In this document: piece by piece, positions 8,868 to 15,929 of the stretch
How the letters are laid out: every line of letters starts with the position of its first letter
Position numbering within the stretch: the stretch's first letter is position 1
Origin: Nitrosomonadales bacterium
GTDB lineage: Bacteria; Pseudomonadota; Gammaproteobacteria; Burkholderiales; Gallionellaceae
Assembly: GCA_025350915.1 (NCBI GenBank)
Contig: JANXWX010000242.1
Location: 1 to 32,669, forward strand
Direction of reading: 5' to 3'
Length of the DNA: 32,669 bases
Notes under the pieces: model-generated
The model's input: only the letters and a program-made list of their open reading frames with translations
The model's database searches: none
What the model was told of the DNA's origin: nothing
Program-made: the position numbers and the translations under genes

Positions 8868-9382
8868 GGTTTTGGCCATTTTGATTTTGTATCTTCGGTT
8901 ACAGTGGAAACCGCACCTTCTTCTTTTTGGTAATGCCAAATAGAAATATTGTTATTTTCTTGAACCTGCTTCAACTCCTTATCCAAAGCTTGCTTAGCCC
9001 TCTCAGGTAGGCTTCCTCTACTAATATCAATTGCTCGACCTTGGGTGTGATAACCAGGTATCGTTTTACCAAGTTCAATAAATTTACTCTTGGCTTCAGC
9101 CTTTTCAGAATTGGTTGCTTTGGGCGACTCTTCAGCAATTTTATATGCGTCATTCATTTTCTTTCTTGTTTCCGCTGGCAAATGATCTTCTTTGTAAACT
9201 TCTCCTCGATTTAACTTTAGCCAATTTCCAAACATCGCCTGAGCTTGGCGCTCAGGGTCGCGATATCCACTTGTGATAACTATATTCGCACTGTAATGCA
9301 CACCAACTGCATTGACATAATCAAGCTTAACCACTTTATTCGCGGACACTACTTCTTGAAGCACCTGAGTGATATTACCCAT
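8864..9382 (-). CDS. M15-like (D-Ala-D-Ala carboxypeptidase/VanY-type fold) peptidase domain protein
   Basis: From ATG 9382 the protein has 172 residues. The frame continues upstream to 9541, but that extension is Cys- and Tyr-rich and looks non-coding. No good ribosome binding site is seen. M15/Hedgehog-fold motifs are present in order: SGYR plus Gln (38-46), HTQGRAIDI (112-120, giving zinc ligands H112 and D119) and a C-terminal IWHY (H150). The acidic residue three positions before the last His, the catalytic Glu of VanX/VanY, is Ser here, so activity is uncertain. A charged helical insertion (about 60-105) separates motifs one and two. No signal peptide is seen. It overlaps the secreted-protein gene by 4 nt. 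It might be a cut-down effector or lysis domain. Confidence 0.65.
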   Translation of the reverse strand: MGNITQVLQEVVSANKVVKLDYVNAVGVHYSANIVITSGYRDPERQAQAMFGNWLKLNRGEVYKEDHLPAETRKKMNDAYKIAEESPKATNSEKAEAKSKFIELGKTIPGYHTQGRAIDISRGSLPERAKQALDKELKQVQENNNISIWHYQKEEGAVSTVTEDTKSKWPKP

Positions 9383-9679
9383 GGCAAACTGGACTTTGTG
9401 GCTATATTTGCGCAAACGAATATTAATGAAGCAATACGCGCTCGGCCCTATGCAATAGAACTGCAGTGGCAGCATTGTGATGGAGTCGTATTGGTTGATC
9501 TGGAAATCGCAGGAGACCAGGGTCGAAAAACACCAACACACTGATTAGTTAATGATTTTAAATTTTTTGAGTTTAAATACATAACCCCTCCCGTTAAGCG
9601 CTTCTCAAATGGTAGTTGAACACAATTGGTATTTTAGGGTAGAATCGCGCCTCTTTTGAAATCCGGTTGGAGTATTGTC
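9383..9679. other. Intergenic region with rpmB promoter
   Basis: Just under 300 bases lie between the divergent M15-like gene and rpmB. The rpmB-proximal end holds a promoter (9616-9645). The rest contains frames on both strands that I could not support as genes, and may include remnants at the edge of the AT-rich acquired patch. Confidence 0.5.
9616..9645 (+). promoter_or_regulatory. Sigma-70 promoter of rpmB-rpmG
   Basis: TTGAAC (9616-9621) and TAGAAT (9640-9645) are separated by 18 nt and lie 35 nt before the rpmB start. The -10 matches consensus at five of six bases and the -35 at four of six. Confidence 0.55.
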
Positions 9680-9916
9680 ATGGCACGTGTCTGTCAAGTA
9701 ACGGGAAAACGCACTGTTGTTGGTAACAATGTGTCCCACGCAAATAACAAAACAAAACGTCGTTTTTTACCTAACCTGCAGCGTCGTCGCTTGTGGGTAG
9801 AAGCTGAGAACCGTTTTGTTTCCATCCGTCTGTCGAACGCCGGTCTGCGTACCATCGACAAAAACGGTATCGAAGCAGTGCTGTTTGAAATGCGCGCTCG
9901 CGGCGAAAAAATTTAA
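9680..9916 (+). CDS. rpmB: 50S ribosomal protein L28
   Basis: L28 is a structural protein of the large ribosomal subunit. The 78-residue length equals the usual length of the bacterial protein. The start is ATG 9680 with a GGAG site 7 nt upstream, and the sequence opens [11 protein letters not shown] and contains [19 protein letters not shown], the L28 signature. The short upstream extension from a TTG is not real. It is followed 12 nt later by rpmG, the standard gammaproteobacterial pair, and the two share the promoter and the terminator at 10111-10148. Confidence 0.97.
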   Translation: MARVCQVTGKRTVVGNNVSHANNKTKRRFLPNLQRRRLWVEAENRFVSIRLSNAGLRTIDKNGIEAVLFEMRARGEKI

Positions 9917-9928
9917 GGGGTATTTAAC

Positions 9929-10084
9929 ATGCGTGAAAAAATCAAACTGGAATCCAGTGCCGGTACAGGTCATTTCTATACCACCACTAAAAACAAGCGC
10001 ACCACACCTGAAAAGATCGAGATCAAGAAGTTTGATCCAGTTGCGCGCAAGCACGTTGACTACAAAGAAACCAAACTGAAGTAA
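9929..10084 (+). CDS. rpmG: 50S ribosomal protein L33
   Basis: A 51-residue reading frame from ATG 9929 to TAA 10084 encodes L33 of the large ribosomal subunit. It opens [17 protein letters not shown] and ends [11 protein letters not shown], both typical of proteobacterial L33. It has an AGGGG site 9 nt upstream of the start. It lacks the Cys pairs of the zinc-binding L33 form, so it is the zinc-free type usual in this class. Confidence 0.96.
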   Translation: MREKIKLESSAGTGHFYTTTKNKRTTPEKIEIKKFDPVARKHVDYKETKLK

Positions 10085-10110
10085 TTCAGCAGGTTTTTTG
10101 GTATCAATGA

Positions 10111-10148
10111 AATGCCCACCATGCGAAAGTCTGGTGGGCATTTGTTTT
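10111..10148 (+). terminator. Rho-independent terminator after rpmG
   Basis: An 11-bp perfect stem (AATGCCCACCA at 10111-10121 with its complement at 10132-10142) encloses a 10-nt loop and is followed by a T-rich TTGTTTTG run. It lies 26 nt after the rpmG stop. Confidence 0.85.
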
Positions 10149-10172
10149 GAACCAAAATTAAAGGATAAAACA

Positions 10173-10520
10173 ATGCAAAGCAAAAAATCACCCTGGTTCA
10201 TAATTGTTGTTCTATTTACGCTTTCGGCCTGTACCCAGGAAAAGCAGAACGAAATTAGCCGCAACATCCAGAACTGGACCGGCACCAACGGCGTGCTGGA
10301 TATCTACGCGGGCGATAAACTGGTGCAGCGCTTTATCAAGATCGACAAAATCAGCACCGCTTACGGTACCGATGATAAAAAGCCGCGCCCATATCGTTAT
10401 GGTTATGGCTATGTGGATGTAAACCAGAATTTCATTCTAGACACGGGCGAGAAGAAAGTGTATTTCGAAATCAGTGACTACTCTACCAACTATGTTTTTT
10501 ATGAGAACTACAAGGATTGA
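10173..10520 (+). CDS. Small lipoprotein of unknown function
   Basis: The 115-residue protein starts at ATG 10173, preceded by AAGGA. The first 20 residues are a lipoprotein signal peptide: KK near the start, a hydrophobic core, then the lipobox LSAC with Cys20 as the lipidation site. The mature part is short, with GVLDIYAGDKLVQRFIKIDK and a Tyr/Gly-rich RYGYGYVDVN stretch. It ends in a Tyr-rich C-terminus. Residue 2 after Cys is Gln, not Asp, so sorting to the outer membrane is expected. I do not recognise a family. It follows the rpmG terminator, so it probably has its own weak promoter. Confidence 0.7.
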   Translation: MQSKKSPWFIIVVLFTLSACTQEKQNEISRNIQNWTGTNGVLDIYAGDKLVQRFIKIDKISTAYGTDDKKPRPYRYGYGYVDVNQNFILDTGEKKVYFEISDYSTNYVFYENYKD

Positions 10521-11095
10521 ACAGCAATACACGACGCCAGGCAATCACCGCAATCAGATCGCTATGACTTCTCTTCATGCGCATAATGATCTGGCTCAAT
10601 CCGGCGCAGCGGCACGCTTGCAGTCCATTTTCTCCAGACAAATAGCTGCCTATACCCAATCTCCCATGCCTACTTTGGAAGAAAGCAAAGATGCCTACAA
10701 CACAAATTTCTCTGCTCGTCCAGTGATGAAACCATCCAAGTTCCCTTTCTTATCCAAGTGGATAAATTTTCGGGAAAACAACACACATTAACCCTGGATT
10801 TAAGCTAGATTATAGCGGTTGAAATTGTCCTGTCACCCATTAACCCGGAAAATTGCTTGCCAGTTGATGATACAGGTATGCGCAAATTAACAATTTCAAA
10901 TGAATTAGCCTAAAAAACAGTTGGCCACAGGGAACATAGCGATCGCAGAGGAGAAATATAAAGCTTGCAGCGGGAATTATAGCCACTATTTGGGTGCATA
11001 CACGAAGGGCTGAGTAACCCTGTCATTTTCTGTGAACCCTGTGGCTTGCATCTGCTGTTGTTAGGATTAATCAGTTAGCGATGAGGTAGTCAGTT
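10521..11095. other. Gene-poor stretch with a possible pseudogene remnant
   Basis: About 575 bases separate the lipoprotein gene from the convergent FlhB-like gene. Bases 10564-10791 hold the putative aldehyde dehydrogenase remnant. From 10792 to 11095 I see no reading frame, hairpin with T-run or repeat that I can support. Confidence 0.6.
10564..10791 (+). pseudogene. Possible N-terminal remnant of a coniferyl-aldehyde-type dehydrogenase gene
   Basis: Opening at ATG 10564, the frame has 75 codons. Residues 13-38 read RLQSIFSRQIAAYTQSPMPT followed by LEESKD, closely like the N-terminus of NAD-dependent coniferyl aldehyde dehydrogenases as I remember them (an RLxxxFxxQxxAxxxxPxPSLxER pattern). 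A later MKPSKFPFLSKW segment is reminiscent of a region about 80 residues further on in that family, so an internal deletion may have joined the two. The frame then stops. The catalytic domain is absent. This is recognition by eye, and a small unrelated gene remains possible. Confidence 0.4.
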
Positions 11096-11374
11096 TTAAC
11101 TGGGTGATGTTTCTTCCTTTTCCAGGCGATATAGCCAGGCCAGCAGTTCTGCCACGGCCTGATAGAGCTGGGGAGGTATGTTTTCATCCAGCTCTACCTG
11201 CATCAGTATGCCCACCAGGTCTTCAGACTCATGCACATAAACCCCATGTTCTTTGGCACGTTCGATAATAGCCTGGGCGATTAAGCCGCGGCCTTTGGCG
11301 ACAATTCTGGGTGCGGTGTCTCCCGTTTGGTAGGCGAGGGCGATAGCCTCTTTACGCTTGTCAGGGTTTGTCAT
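11096..11374 (-). CDS. FlhB C-terminal-domain paralogue (FlhX/EscU-type export switch protein)
   Basis: The 92-residue protein starts at ATG 11374, inside the last codons of the upstream FliK-like gene (14-nt overlap). The sequence TNPDKRKEAIALAY followed by APRIVAKGRG and ERAKEHGVYVHES matches the cytoplasmic C-terminal domain of FlhB/YscU after its NPTH autocleavage site. The Thr-His of that site is replaced here by Asp-Lys, and no membrane domain is present. Stand-alone copies of this domain beside a FliK-like gene occur in other flagellated proteobacteria and can partly replace the FlhB C-domain in export-substrate switching. It is the last gene of the flagellar block. Confidence 0.85.
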   Translation of the reverse strand: MTNPDKRKEAIALAYQTGDTAPRIVAKGRGLIAQAIIERAKEHGVYVHESEDLVGILMQVELDENIPPQLYQAVAELLAWLYRLEKEETSPS

Positions 11375-12383
11375 GCTGTGTGACCAAAGCACTGGTGGTG
11401 TGGATGCCACGATCTGACAAAGCGGCAACCAGCGTTGAGCTGGCGCTGCCTAATTTCACGCGGGTTGCGTCCTGCTCGGCATCGAGTGTCAGTGTTAATC
11501 CGTTTTGGCTGAAGCGTAATGTGGCCGTCACGTCTCCCATCCTGGGCAGGCTAAGGTGAATTTGGGTCACCCATTGCCGAGCCTCTTCACCACTGGGCGC
11601 GCGCGCTGTCTCTTCGTGAATTTCCCAGTCCATTCGCTGTTCTTGCCAGACCTGACCCTGCCATTGGACCTGTCTGGTTTCCAGCGCATTTAATTGTTGT
11701 TGTATCAGAGGGTGCAAGTGATCGGGCACACCGGGGATCGATATTTTTGGCTGCCCCGGGTTGAGTGCGGACTCTGCATTTGTACGCGCTGAATTTGCAT
11801 CCATGCCAAATGCGTTTTTTACTTTGTCAGCCGGTTGGTTTTGCGGTTCTAGCATTAACTGTGCGGTATTGCGTGATCCCGCCAGCCATTGCGCCTGATG
11901 TGACTCATAAAACAACCCGCTCTGGCTGAGTGCCTGGTGCAGTTTTCCTGCCAGTTCTGCTGTATCGGGAAAGCTGGTTGTACCCGTCCAAAGCGGCATG
12001 TTGCTGATGGTTGGTACAAAAGATCTTTGCAGCGGTTGTTGTGTCAGCGATGAAAGCAGCCGGGCTGTTGCGCTCAGTTGATCGGCAGTTGAAAGAGGGT
12101 TTGCAGAGGCCACCATGTTGAAGGTCAACCGTGGCAGCAGTGATACAACCTGCAGGTTAATGGTGTCACCACTGCGTATATTGCCGGGTAGTTGCAATTG
12201 CAGTAGCTGTTCGCCCACCTGAACCTTGAAGATGCCGGGTGCAACCTGTGCCTGTACCGTGGCCTGAAATTTTTGCCCCGGCTCAAACGCATTCGCAGCG
12301 CTGATAGCAGAAGCTGCGGTGATCAGCGGCTTTTGAGTCAGCGCGAGGGCTTTAAGTGAGTTCAGGACATCTGTGGGTATCAT
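11361..12383 (-). CDS. FliK-family flagellar hook-length control protein
   Basis: The 340-residue protein has a Gln/Ala/Ser/Thr-rich N-terminal and middle region and a C-terminal domain (about 240-330) with RMDWEIHEE, QWVTQIHLSLPRMGDVTATLRF and LTLTLDAEQDATRVKL. That region matches the FliK hook-length C-terminal fold, where a beta-rich core acts on FlhB. FliK is a secreted ruler that triggers the switch from hook to filament export. A canonical fliK usually lies in the hook/basal-body cluster. This copy, paired with an FlhB C-domain paralogue, may be a second, divergent FliK. ATG 12383 is used as start. Confidence 0.75.
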   Translation of the reverse strand: MIPTDVLNSLKALALTQKPLITAASAISAANAFEPGQKFQATVQAQVAPGIFKVQVGEQLLQLQLPGNIRSGDTINLQVVSLLPRLTFNMVASANPLSTADQLSATARLLSSLTQQPLQRSFVPTISNMPLWTGTTSFPDTAELAGKLHQALSQSGLFYESHQAQWLAGSRNTAQLMLEPQNQPADKVKNAFGMDANSARTNAESALNPGQPKISIPGVPDHLHPLIQQQLNALETRQVQWQGQVWQEQRMDWEIHEETARAPSGEEARQWVTQIHLSLPRMGDVTATLRFSQNGLTLTLDAEQDATRVKLGSASSTLVAALSDRGIHTTSALVTQHDKP

Positions 12384-12518
12384 GAATCGAGTGTTCGCCT
12401 GGATTAGTTAACTTTAATTTTGAATAAATGTACTCCATTCAAATGGTTCCGGACAGAACGTTTTCTGAACTGTACTGTGCAGACTATCTTGGGGCGTACT
12501 TGGAGTGCGCTGGCTTGA

Positions 12519-12839
12519 TCAATACTTCGCTGTATAGGCCTGCAAGACGCGCTGTTCGCTGCGCGCACCTTTTATTTTTTGCTGCAATTGCGCCATCCAC
12601 GGCAAGGTCTGGTCGCGAATGGCCGCATCGTCAGCAAGAATTTTATGGATCAACGCCACTTTTTGCAGTCGTACATCTTCATCGATTGGAGTGAGATCCT
12701 GAGCCTTCATTCGTTCCACATAAAAACTGCATTGCTGTTCCAGTTCGGCCAGCAGATCCCATTCGCCCTGTGTCGCTGCAACACGCATTTGAGCGGTCAG
12801 GTTTGACAGTTGCTGATAACTATTGATGACAGGGTTCAT
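12519..12839 (-). CDS. fliT: Flagellar export chaperone FliT
   Basis: The 106-residue all-helical protein begins 3 nt after the fliS stop. The opening SYQQLSNLTAQMRVAATQGEWDLL and the spaced helical repeats match FliT, which binds the cap protein FliD in the cytoplasm before export and, in enterics, restrains FlhDC. Its position directly after fliD-fliS is the standard one. Identity is low across this family, so order and length carry much of the weight. Confidence 0.8.
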   Translation of the reverse strand: MNPVINSYQQLSNLTAQMRVAATQGEWDLLAELEQQCSFYVERMKAQDLTPIDEDVRLQKVALIHKILADDAAIRDQTLPWMAQLQQKIKGARSEQRVLQAYTAKY

Positions 12840-12842
12840 GTT

Positions 12843-13352
12843 TTACATTCTTCCATATAATGATACGGCCTGCTTGCCGATCGTGGACTTTGGTTCGGCA
12901 GGTATTTTCGCTTTGTTGTTGTTTGCCTGCACTGCCTGCATCACTGTTTCAGACTGTGAGTGCAGCGCGGTTGGGTTTATACTTTCCCATGCATCTTTGA
13001 GCTCGCGCAACAAACCACTCACTTCGTCTAGTATCGCGGCATCATTTTTCAAATTGGCAATGAGCAGGCGTTGGTTCATATAGTCATAAAGATCAAAAAG
13101 ATTTTGTCCTATTTCTCCGCCGGCCTTAACGTCCAGGCAGGCTTTCAAGCCTTCGTCGATAATCTTGATCGCTTTGGAAATGGAGGCGCCTTTGGCCGCA
13201 ATCTGCTTGCGCAACATTTGGTTTTTCCCCGAAGCGATGGCTAACATCGCACCCTGATACAACATGAGGATCAGCTTGTGCGGGTCGGCTGCTGCAACAC
13301 CGGATTCGATACCTACATTTTTATATGTGTTAAGTGCATTGGCTGTGTTCAT
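12843..13352 (-). CDS. fliS: Flagellar export chaperone FliS
   Basis: FliS binds the C-terminal helix of unpolymerised flagellin and delivers it to the export gate. The sequence has the signature ALNTYKNVGIESGVAAADPH and LILMLYQGAMLAIA near the start, and LYDYMNQRLLIANLKND later, with a four-helix bundle expected. At 169 residues it is about 35 longer than the usual 130-135. The extra is a C-terminal tail rich in Gln, Ala, Asn and Lys. GGAG precedes ATG 13352. It lies 12 nt after fliD. Confidence 0.93.
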   Translation of the reverse strand: MNTANALNTYKNVGIESGVAAADPHKLILMLYQGAMLAIASGKNQMLRKQIAAKGASISKAIKIIDEGLKACLDVKAGGEIGQNLFDLYDYMNQRLLIANLKNDAAILDEVSGLLRELKDAWESINPTALHSQSETVMQAVQANNNKAKIPAEPKSTIGKQAVSLYGRM

Positions 13353-13364
13353 GATGGTCTCCGA

Positions 13365-15356
13365 TCAGTATGGTCTGGGCAGGCTGCTAAGTTGCTGGGA
13401 AAGATAACTACTGGTTTTGCTCATATTGCTCAGCGTAGTTTCCAGTGTTGAGTATTGTTTTCTGTAGCGCGCTTCCTGCAAGGGAAGGCGTTGTTGCAGG
13501 GTTTCACGGTGGCTGGTGATATCCTTGATGCTGGTGTTGATACCGTTCTGCCTGCTTTGCAGCGGGCCATCCTTTGCCAGCATCGCGGTGAGTAATGTGT
13601 TGAGATTTTGCGCGTAGCCTTGCGAATAATTAACCTTGCCGCGCTCGCCGGCATTGCCACCGCCGACGGTCACTTTCAGGCCCAGTGCTGCACCTTCAGT
13701 GGAGGTCAGGGTCTTGCCGCTGCCGCTGGCTGCGGCGCCATTGATGGTACCGGCAACATCTGTGCCCTGGGTTACCACCGGCGCTTCGCCAAATATATTG
13801 CGCAGCCCTTCACCGCTGATATCTACGCTGGATTTTGAACCAAAAGAATTGGAAGTGATGATGTAACCAAATTGATCGTGACTGACAGATACTGAAACAC
13901 CGGCTTTGGCCAGGGTATTGTCGCCATTAATTTTGGATTGAACTTCCGCGGCAAGTCCTGCAACAGTGTATTCACCTTCGGACAAGGTTATCGCCGCGTT
14001 CACTCCGTCTATCGTAACATCCAGCTCATCATTTTTACCACGCTTGATGATCAATGAATCGTAATCTTCACAGCCGGCAAAACTTCCCTGTGTCGCCACC
14101 TGGGTAATCCTGACCGGATAGCTACCGGCTTTTGTATTGCTGCCCGCTGTGCTAAATGTCAGCAGGGGGTCGGAGGGTCGGCCCAGGGTGGCAAACAGAC
14201 TGGCGACATCGGTTGGATTTTTTTCAATCGCTGTATTCAGTTTGGCAGTATCAACAGCCATGGTGCCGTCTTTTTGTATCGTTACGCCGATTTGAGCCAG
14301 GTTGGTATAGGCACCGCCTGTGTCTTTAATGGGGGTGTTTAGAACTTCACGCATTTGTGACTGCAGCAATCGTACGGTGGAATCCCCTTGCAATATGGCG
14401 CCCTGTTTGGTCGTCGCGTTATAGGATGAGAGATCCTGTACGGTTTTGTTCAGATCGTTATAACCCTTGGCAAAATTTTGCACCAGCGTCGTGAGTGAAC
14501 CGTTATCACTGGTGATGGCTAGTGATACGGGAGTGTCAGTTGTATCCAGCAGGTTAAGGGTAACGTCCGGTATCACATCGCTGACGGTGTTGCTGCTCTT
14601 GTTGATATTCACGCCATCGACAGTAAAGCTGGCATTCTGTGCGGTCACACTTTGTGTCAGGTTTTGTACGCCCGCAGGGTCGTGGGCTAACAGTGCGGTT
14701 AAATCCGGATCGCCCGCAACAGATATTTTTATGCTGTTGTTGACGCCGGTATTGTTAGAACTGAGCGTCAGGATTGCAGGTTTGTCGCTGCCGTCATTGA
14801 TAATCGTTGCCGTAACACCCATTTTCGCGGAGTTGATTGCATCACGAATGCCCTGCAAGGAATTGTTGCTTGAATCGATGGTGACGGTTTTAACACCCTG
14901 CCCGCTGGTGGTAAAGGTTGTGTCTGTGTACTTGCCGCTGGCCTCATTCAGATTGCCGCCGGCAATACTGCCAAAATCAAACGTCAGCTTGGTGGGTGTG
15001 CCTGTACCAATGTTGTTATTGTCACTTGCCTGACCGGCAACCGCCAGCTTTTGCGCCTGTGCCAGCGAGTTAACCGAAAGCGTATGCGAGCCTTTCGCAG
15101 CCTTGCCGGATGACGATGCGGTGAATATTGTGGGATCAGAAGAGGTGGTCTTGAGTGTTTTCAGTTTTTCAAGATTGGTGAGCTCCTGTACAGAGTTCTG
15201 AAAGCTGGATAAGGCTCCGGATATGTTGCCATAAGCTGAGATTTTTGCCTGATAATTGCCTTCTTTTTTGTTAAGCGCGGCTATCGGACGCTGCTCAATT
15301 GACATGAGCTGGCCGACAATGCCATTCACATCAAGTTTCGCGCCTTCGATAGCCAT
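13365..15356 (-). CDS. fliD: Flagellar filament cap protein FliD
   Basis: FliD forms the cap at the filament tip that folds incoming flagellin. The 663-residue protein starts MAIEGAKLDVNGIVGQLMSI followed by EQRPIAALN, the FliD N-terminal D0 pattern. Conserved HTLSVNSLAQAQKLA (about 90-104) follows, and it ends with a C-terminal coiled coil (RLPLQEARYRKQYSTLETTL and on) that contacts flagellin. It is at the long end for FliD. The middle carries an added domain segment around residues 390-560 with the motif GSYPVRITQVATQGSFAG, which suggests extra exposed domains. An AGGA site precedes ATG 15356. flaG lies 13 nt upstream in the same transcript. Confidence 0.95.
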   Translation of the reverse strand: MAIEGAKLDVNGIVGQLMSIEQRPIAALNKKEGNYQAKISAYGNISGALSSFQNSVQELTNLEKLKTLKTTSSDPTIFTASSSGKAAKGSHTLSVNSLAQAQKLAVAGQASDNNNIGTGTPTKLTFDFGSIAGGNLNEASGKYTDTTFTTSGQGVKTVTIDSSNNSLQGIRDAINSAKMGVTATIINDGSDKPAILTLSSNNTGVNNSIKISVAGDPDLTALLAHDPAGVQNLTQSVTAQNASFTVDGVNINKSSNTVSDVIPDVTLNLLDTTDTPVSLAITSDNGSLTTLVQNFAKGYNDLNKTVQDLSSYNATTKQGAILQGDSTVRLLQSQMREVLNTPIKDTGGAYTNLAQIGVTIQKDGTMAVDTAKLNTAIEKNPTDVASLFATLGRPSDPLLTFSTAGSNTKAGSYPVRITQVATQGSFAGCEDYDSLIIKRGKNDELDVTIDGVNAAITLSEGEYTVAGLAAEVQSKINGDNTLAKAGVSVSVSHDQFGYIITSNSFGSKSSVDISGEGLRNIFGEAPVVTQGTDVAGTINGAAASGSGKTLTSTEGAALGLKVTVGGGNAGERGKVNYSQGYAQNLNTLLTAMLAKDGPLQSRQNGINTSIKDITSHRETLQQRLPLQEARYRKQYSTLETTLSNMSKTSSYLSQQLSSLPRPY

Positions 15357-15368
15357 GGCGTTTTTCCT

Positions 15369-15737
15369 TTAAGCCTTATCTTTGAGCAATATCCCTTGTT
15401 GAGGACGTTGAGCATGATCGATTGCGCGGGTAATGGACAACATCTCTTCAGATGGAAATTGCATAATGACTTTTCCAGACTGAGCCTCCGTAACCTTGAT
15501 AATCGTTTTGTTGGTGGCATTGTCAACAGTAAACTCCAGGTTTGAATTCGCTTTATCCATGGCCTTGTTCGCTGTTTCCACCATGCTTTTCAATTGGTCT
15601 GGCGAGGGTGCAGCCTTGGTGCCGCCAGCCGGCTGATCTGCAGGTGCAGTTTTCTTATGCGTCGCGACAGCAACGGGCGCACTTTCACCGGGGAGAACCC
15701 TGGCAGAAACTGCGCTATTAATATTATGTGTAGACAT
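15369..15737 (-). CDS. flaG: Flagellar protein FlaG
   Basis: The 122-residue protein is read from ATG 15737 with a GGAG site 8 nt upstream. The longer frame to 15800 has no support. The disordered Ala/Pro-rich first half leads to a C-terminal domain with NLEFTVDNATNKTIIKVTE and VIMQFPSEEMLSI, the conserved FlaG core (LxFxvde...vvkvvD...viRqiPsee). FlaG affects filament length in polar-flagellated bacteria. It lies between fliC and fliD, as in Pseudomonas and Vibrio. Confidence 0.92.
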   Translation of the reverse strand: MSTHNINSAVSARVLPGESAPVAVATHKKTAPADQPAGGTKAAPSPDQLKSMVETANKAMDKANSNLEFTVDNATNKTIIKVTEAQSGKVIMQFPSEEMLSITRAIDHAQRPQQGILLKDKA

Positions 15738-15790
15738 GACGTAATCTCCTTTGCAACAACTACCCTTTAACCTGTTGATTTGCAGCTCAA

Positions 15791-15852
15791 GGAACCTCAA
15801 AAAAAACTCAAATAAAATCGATTCGCATTATTTGAGTGTTTTTTGAGGTTCC
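15791..15852. repeat. 24-bp near-perfect inverted repeat between fliC and flaG
   Basis: The arm at 15791-15814 (GGAACCTC, then an A-run, then ACTCAAATA) pairs with 15829-15852 at 23 of 24 positions around a 14-nt loop. It lies in the fliC-flaG gap, about 55 nt before the flaG start. The stem contains A/T runs, so it could act as a strong barrier or attenuator between abundant fliC mRNA and flaG-fliD, or be a repeat element. Confidence 0.7.
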
Positions 15853-15892
15853 CTCAGGTTAAAACTCCTTTAACTAAAATTCAATCAGTATT

Positions 15893-15922
15893 TGTCGGGT
15901 TAAGGCAAGCCTTAGCCCGACA
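15893..15922 (-). terminator. Hairpin immediately after fliC, probable terminator
   Basis: TGTCGGGTTAAGGC (15893-15906) pairs with 15909-15922 at 13 of 14 positions with a 2-nt loop. It begins 8 nt after the fliC stop. The following minus-strand tail is only modestly T-rich, so termination may be partial, letting some transcription reach flaG. Confidence 0.6.
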
Positions 15923-15929
15923 GCCGTTG

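Noticed and set aside
9383-9541. 53-codon upstream extension of the M15-like gene
   Set aside because: Cys/Tyr-rich with no motif; used the internal ATG at 9382 instead, though no strong ribosome binding site confirms it.
9245-9544. 99-codon plus-strand frame opposite the M15-like gene
   Set aside because: Its C-terminal half looks somewhat protein-like and might be a relic, but most of it is antisense to the motif-bearing M15-like frame and it has no recognisable family.
15738-15790. Possible sigma-54 promoter for flaG
   Set aside because: GG and GC pairs are present on the minus strand, but their spacing is one base off the strict -24/-12 distance.
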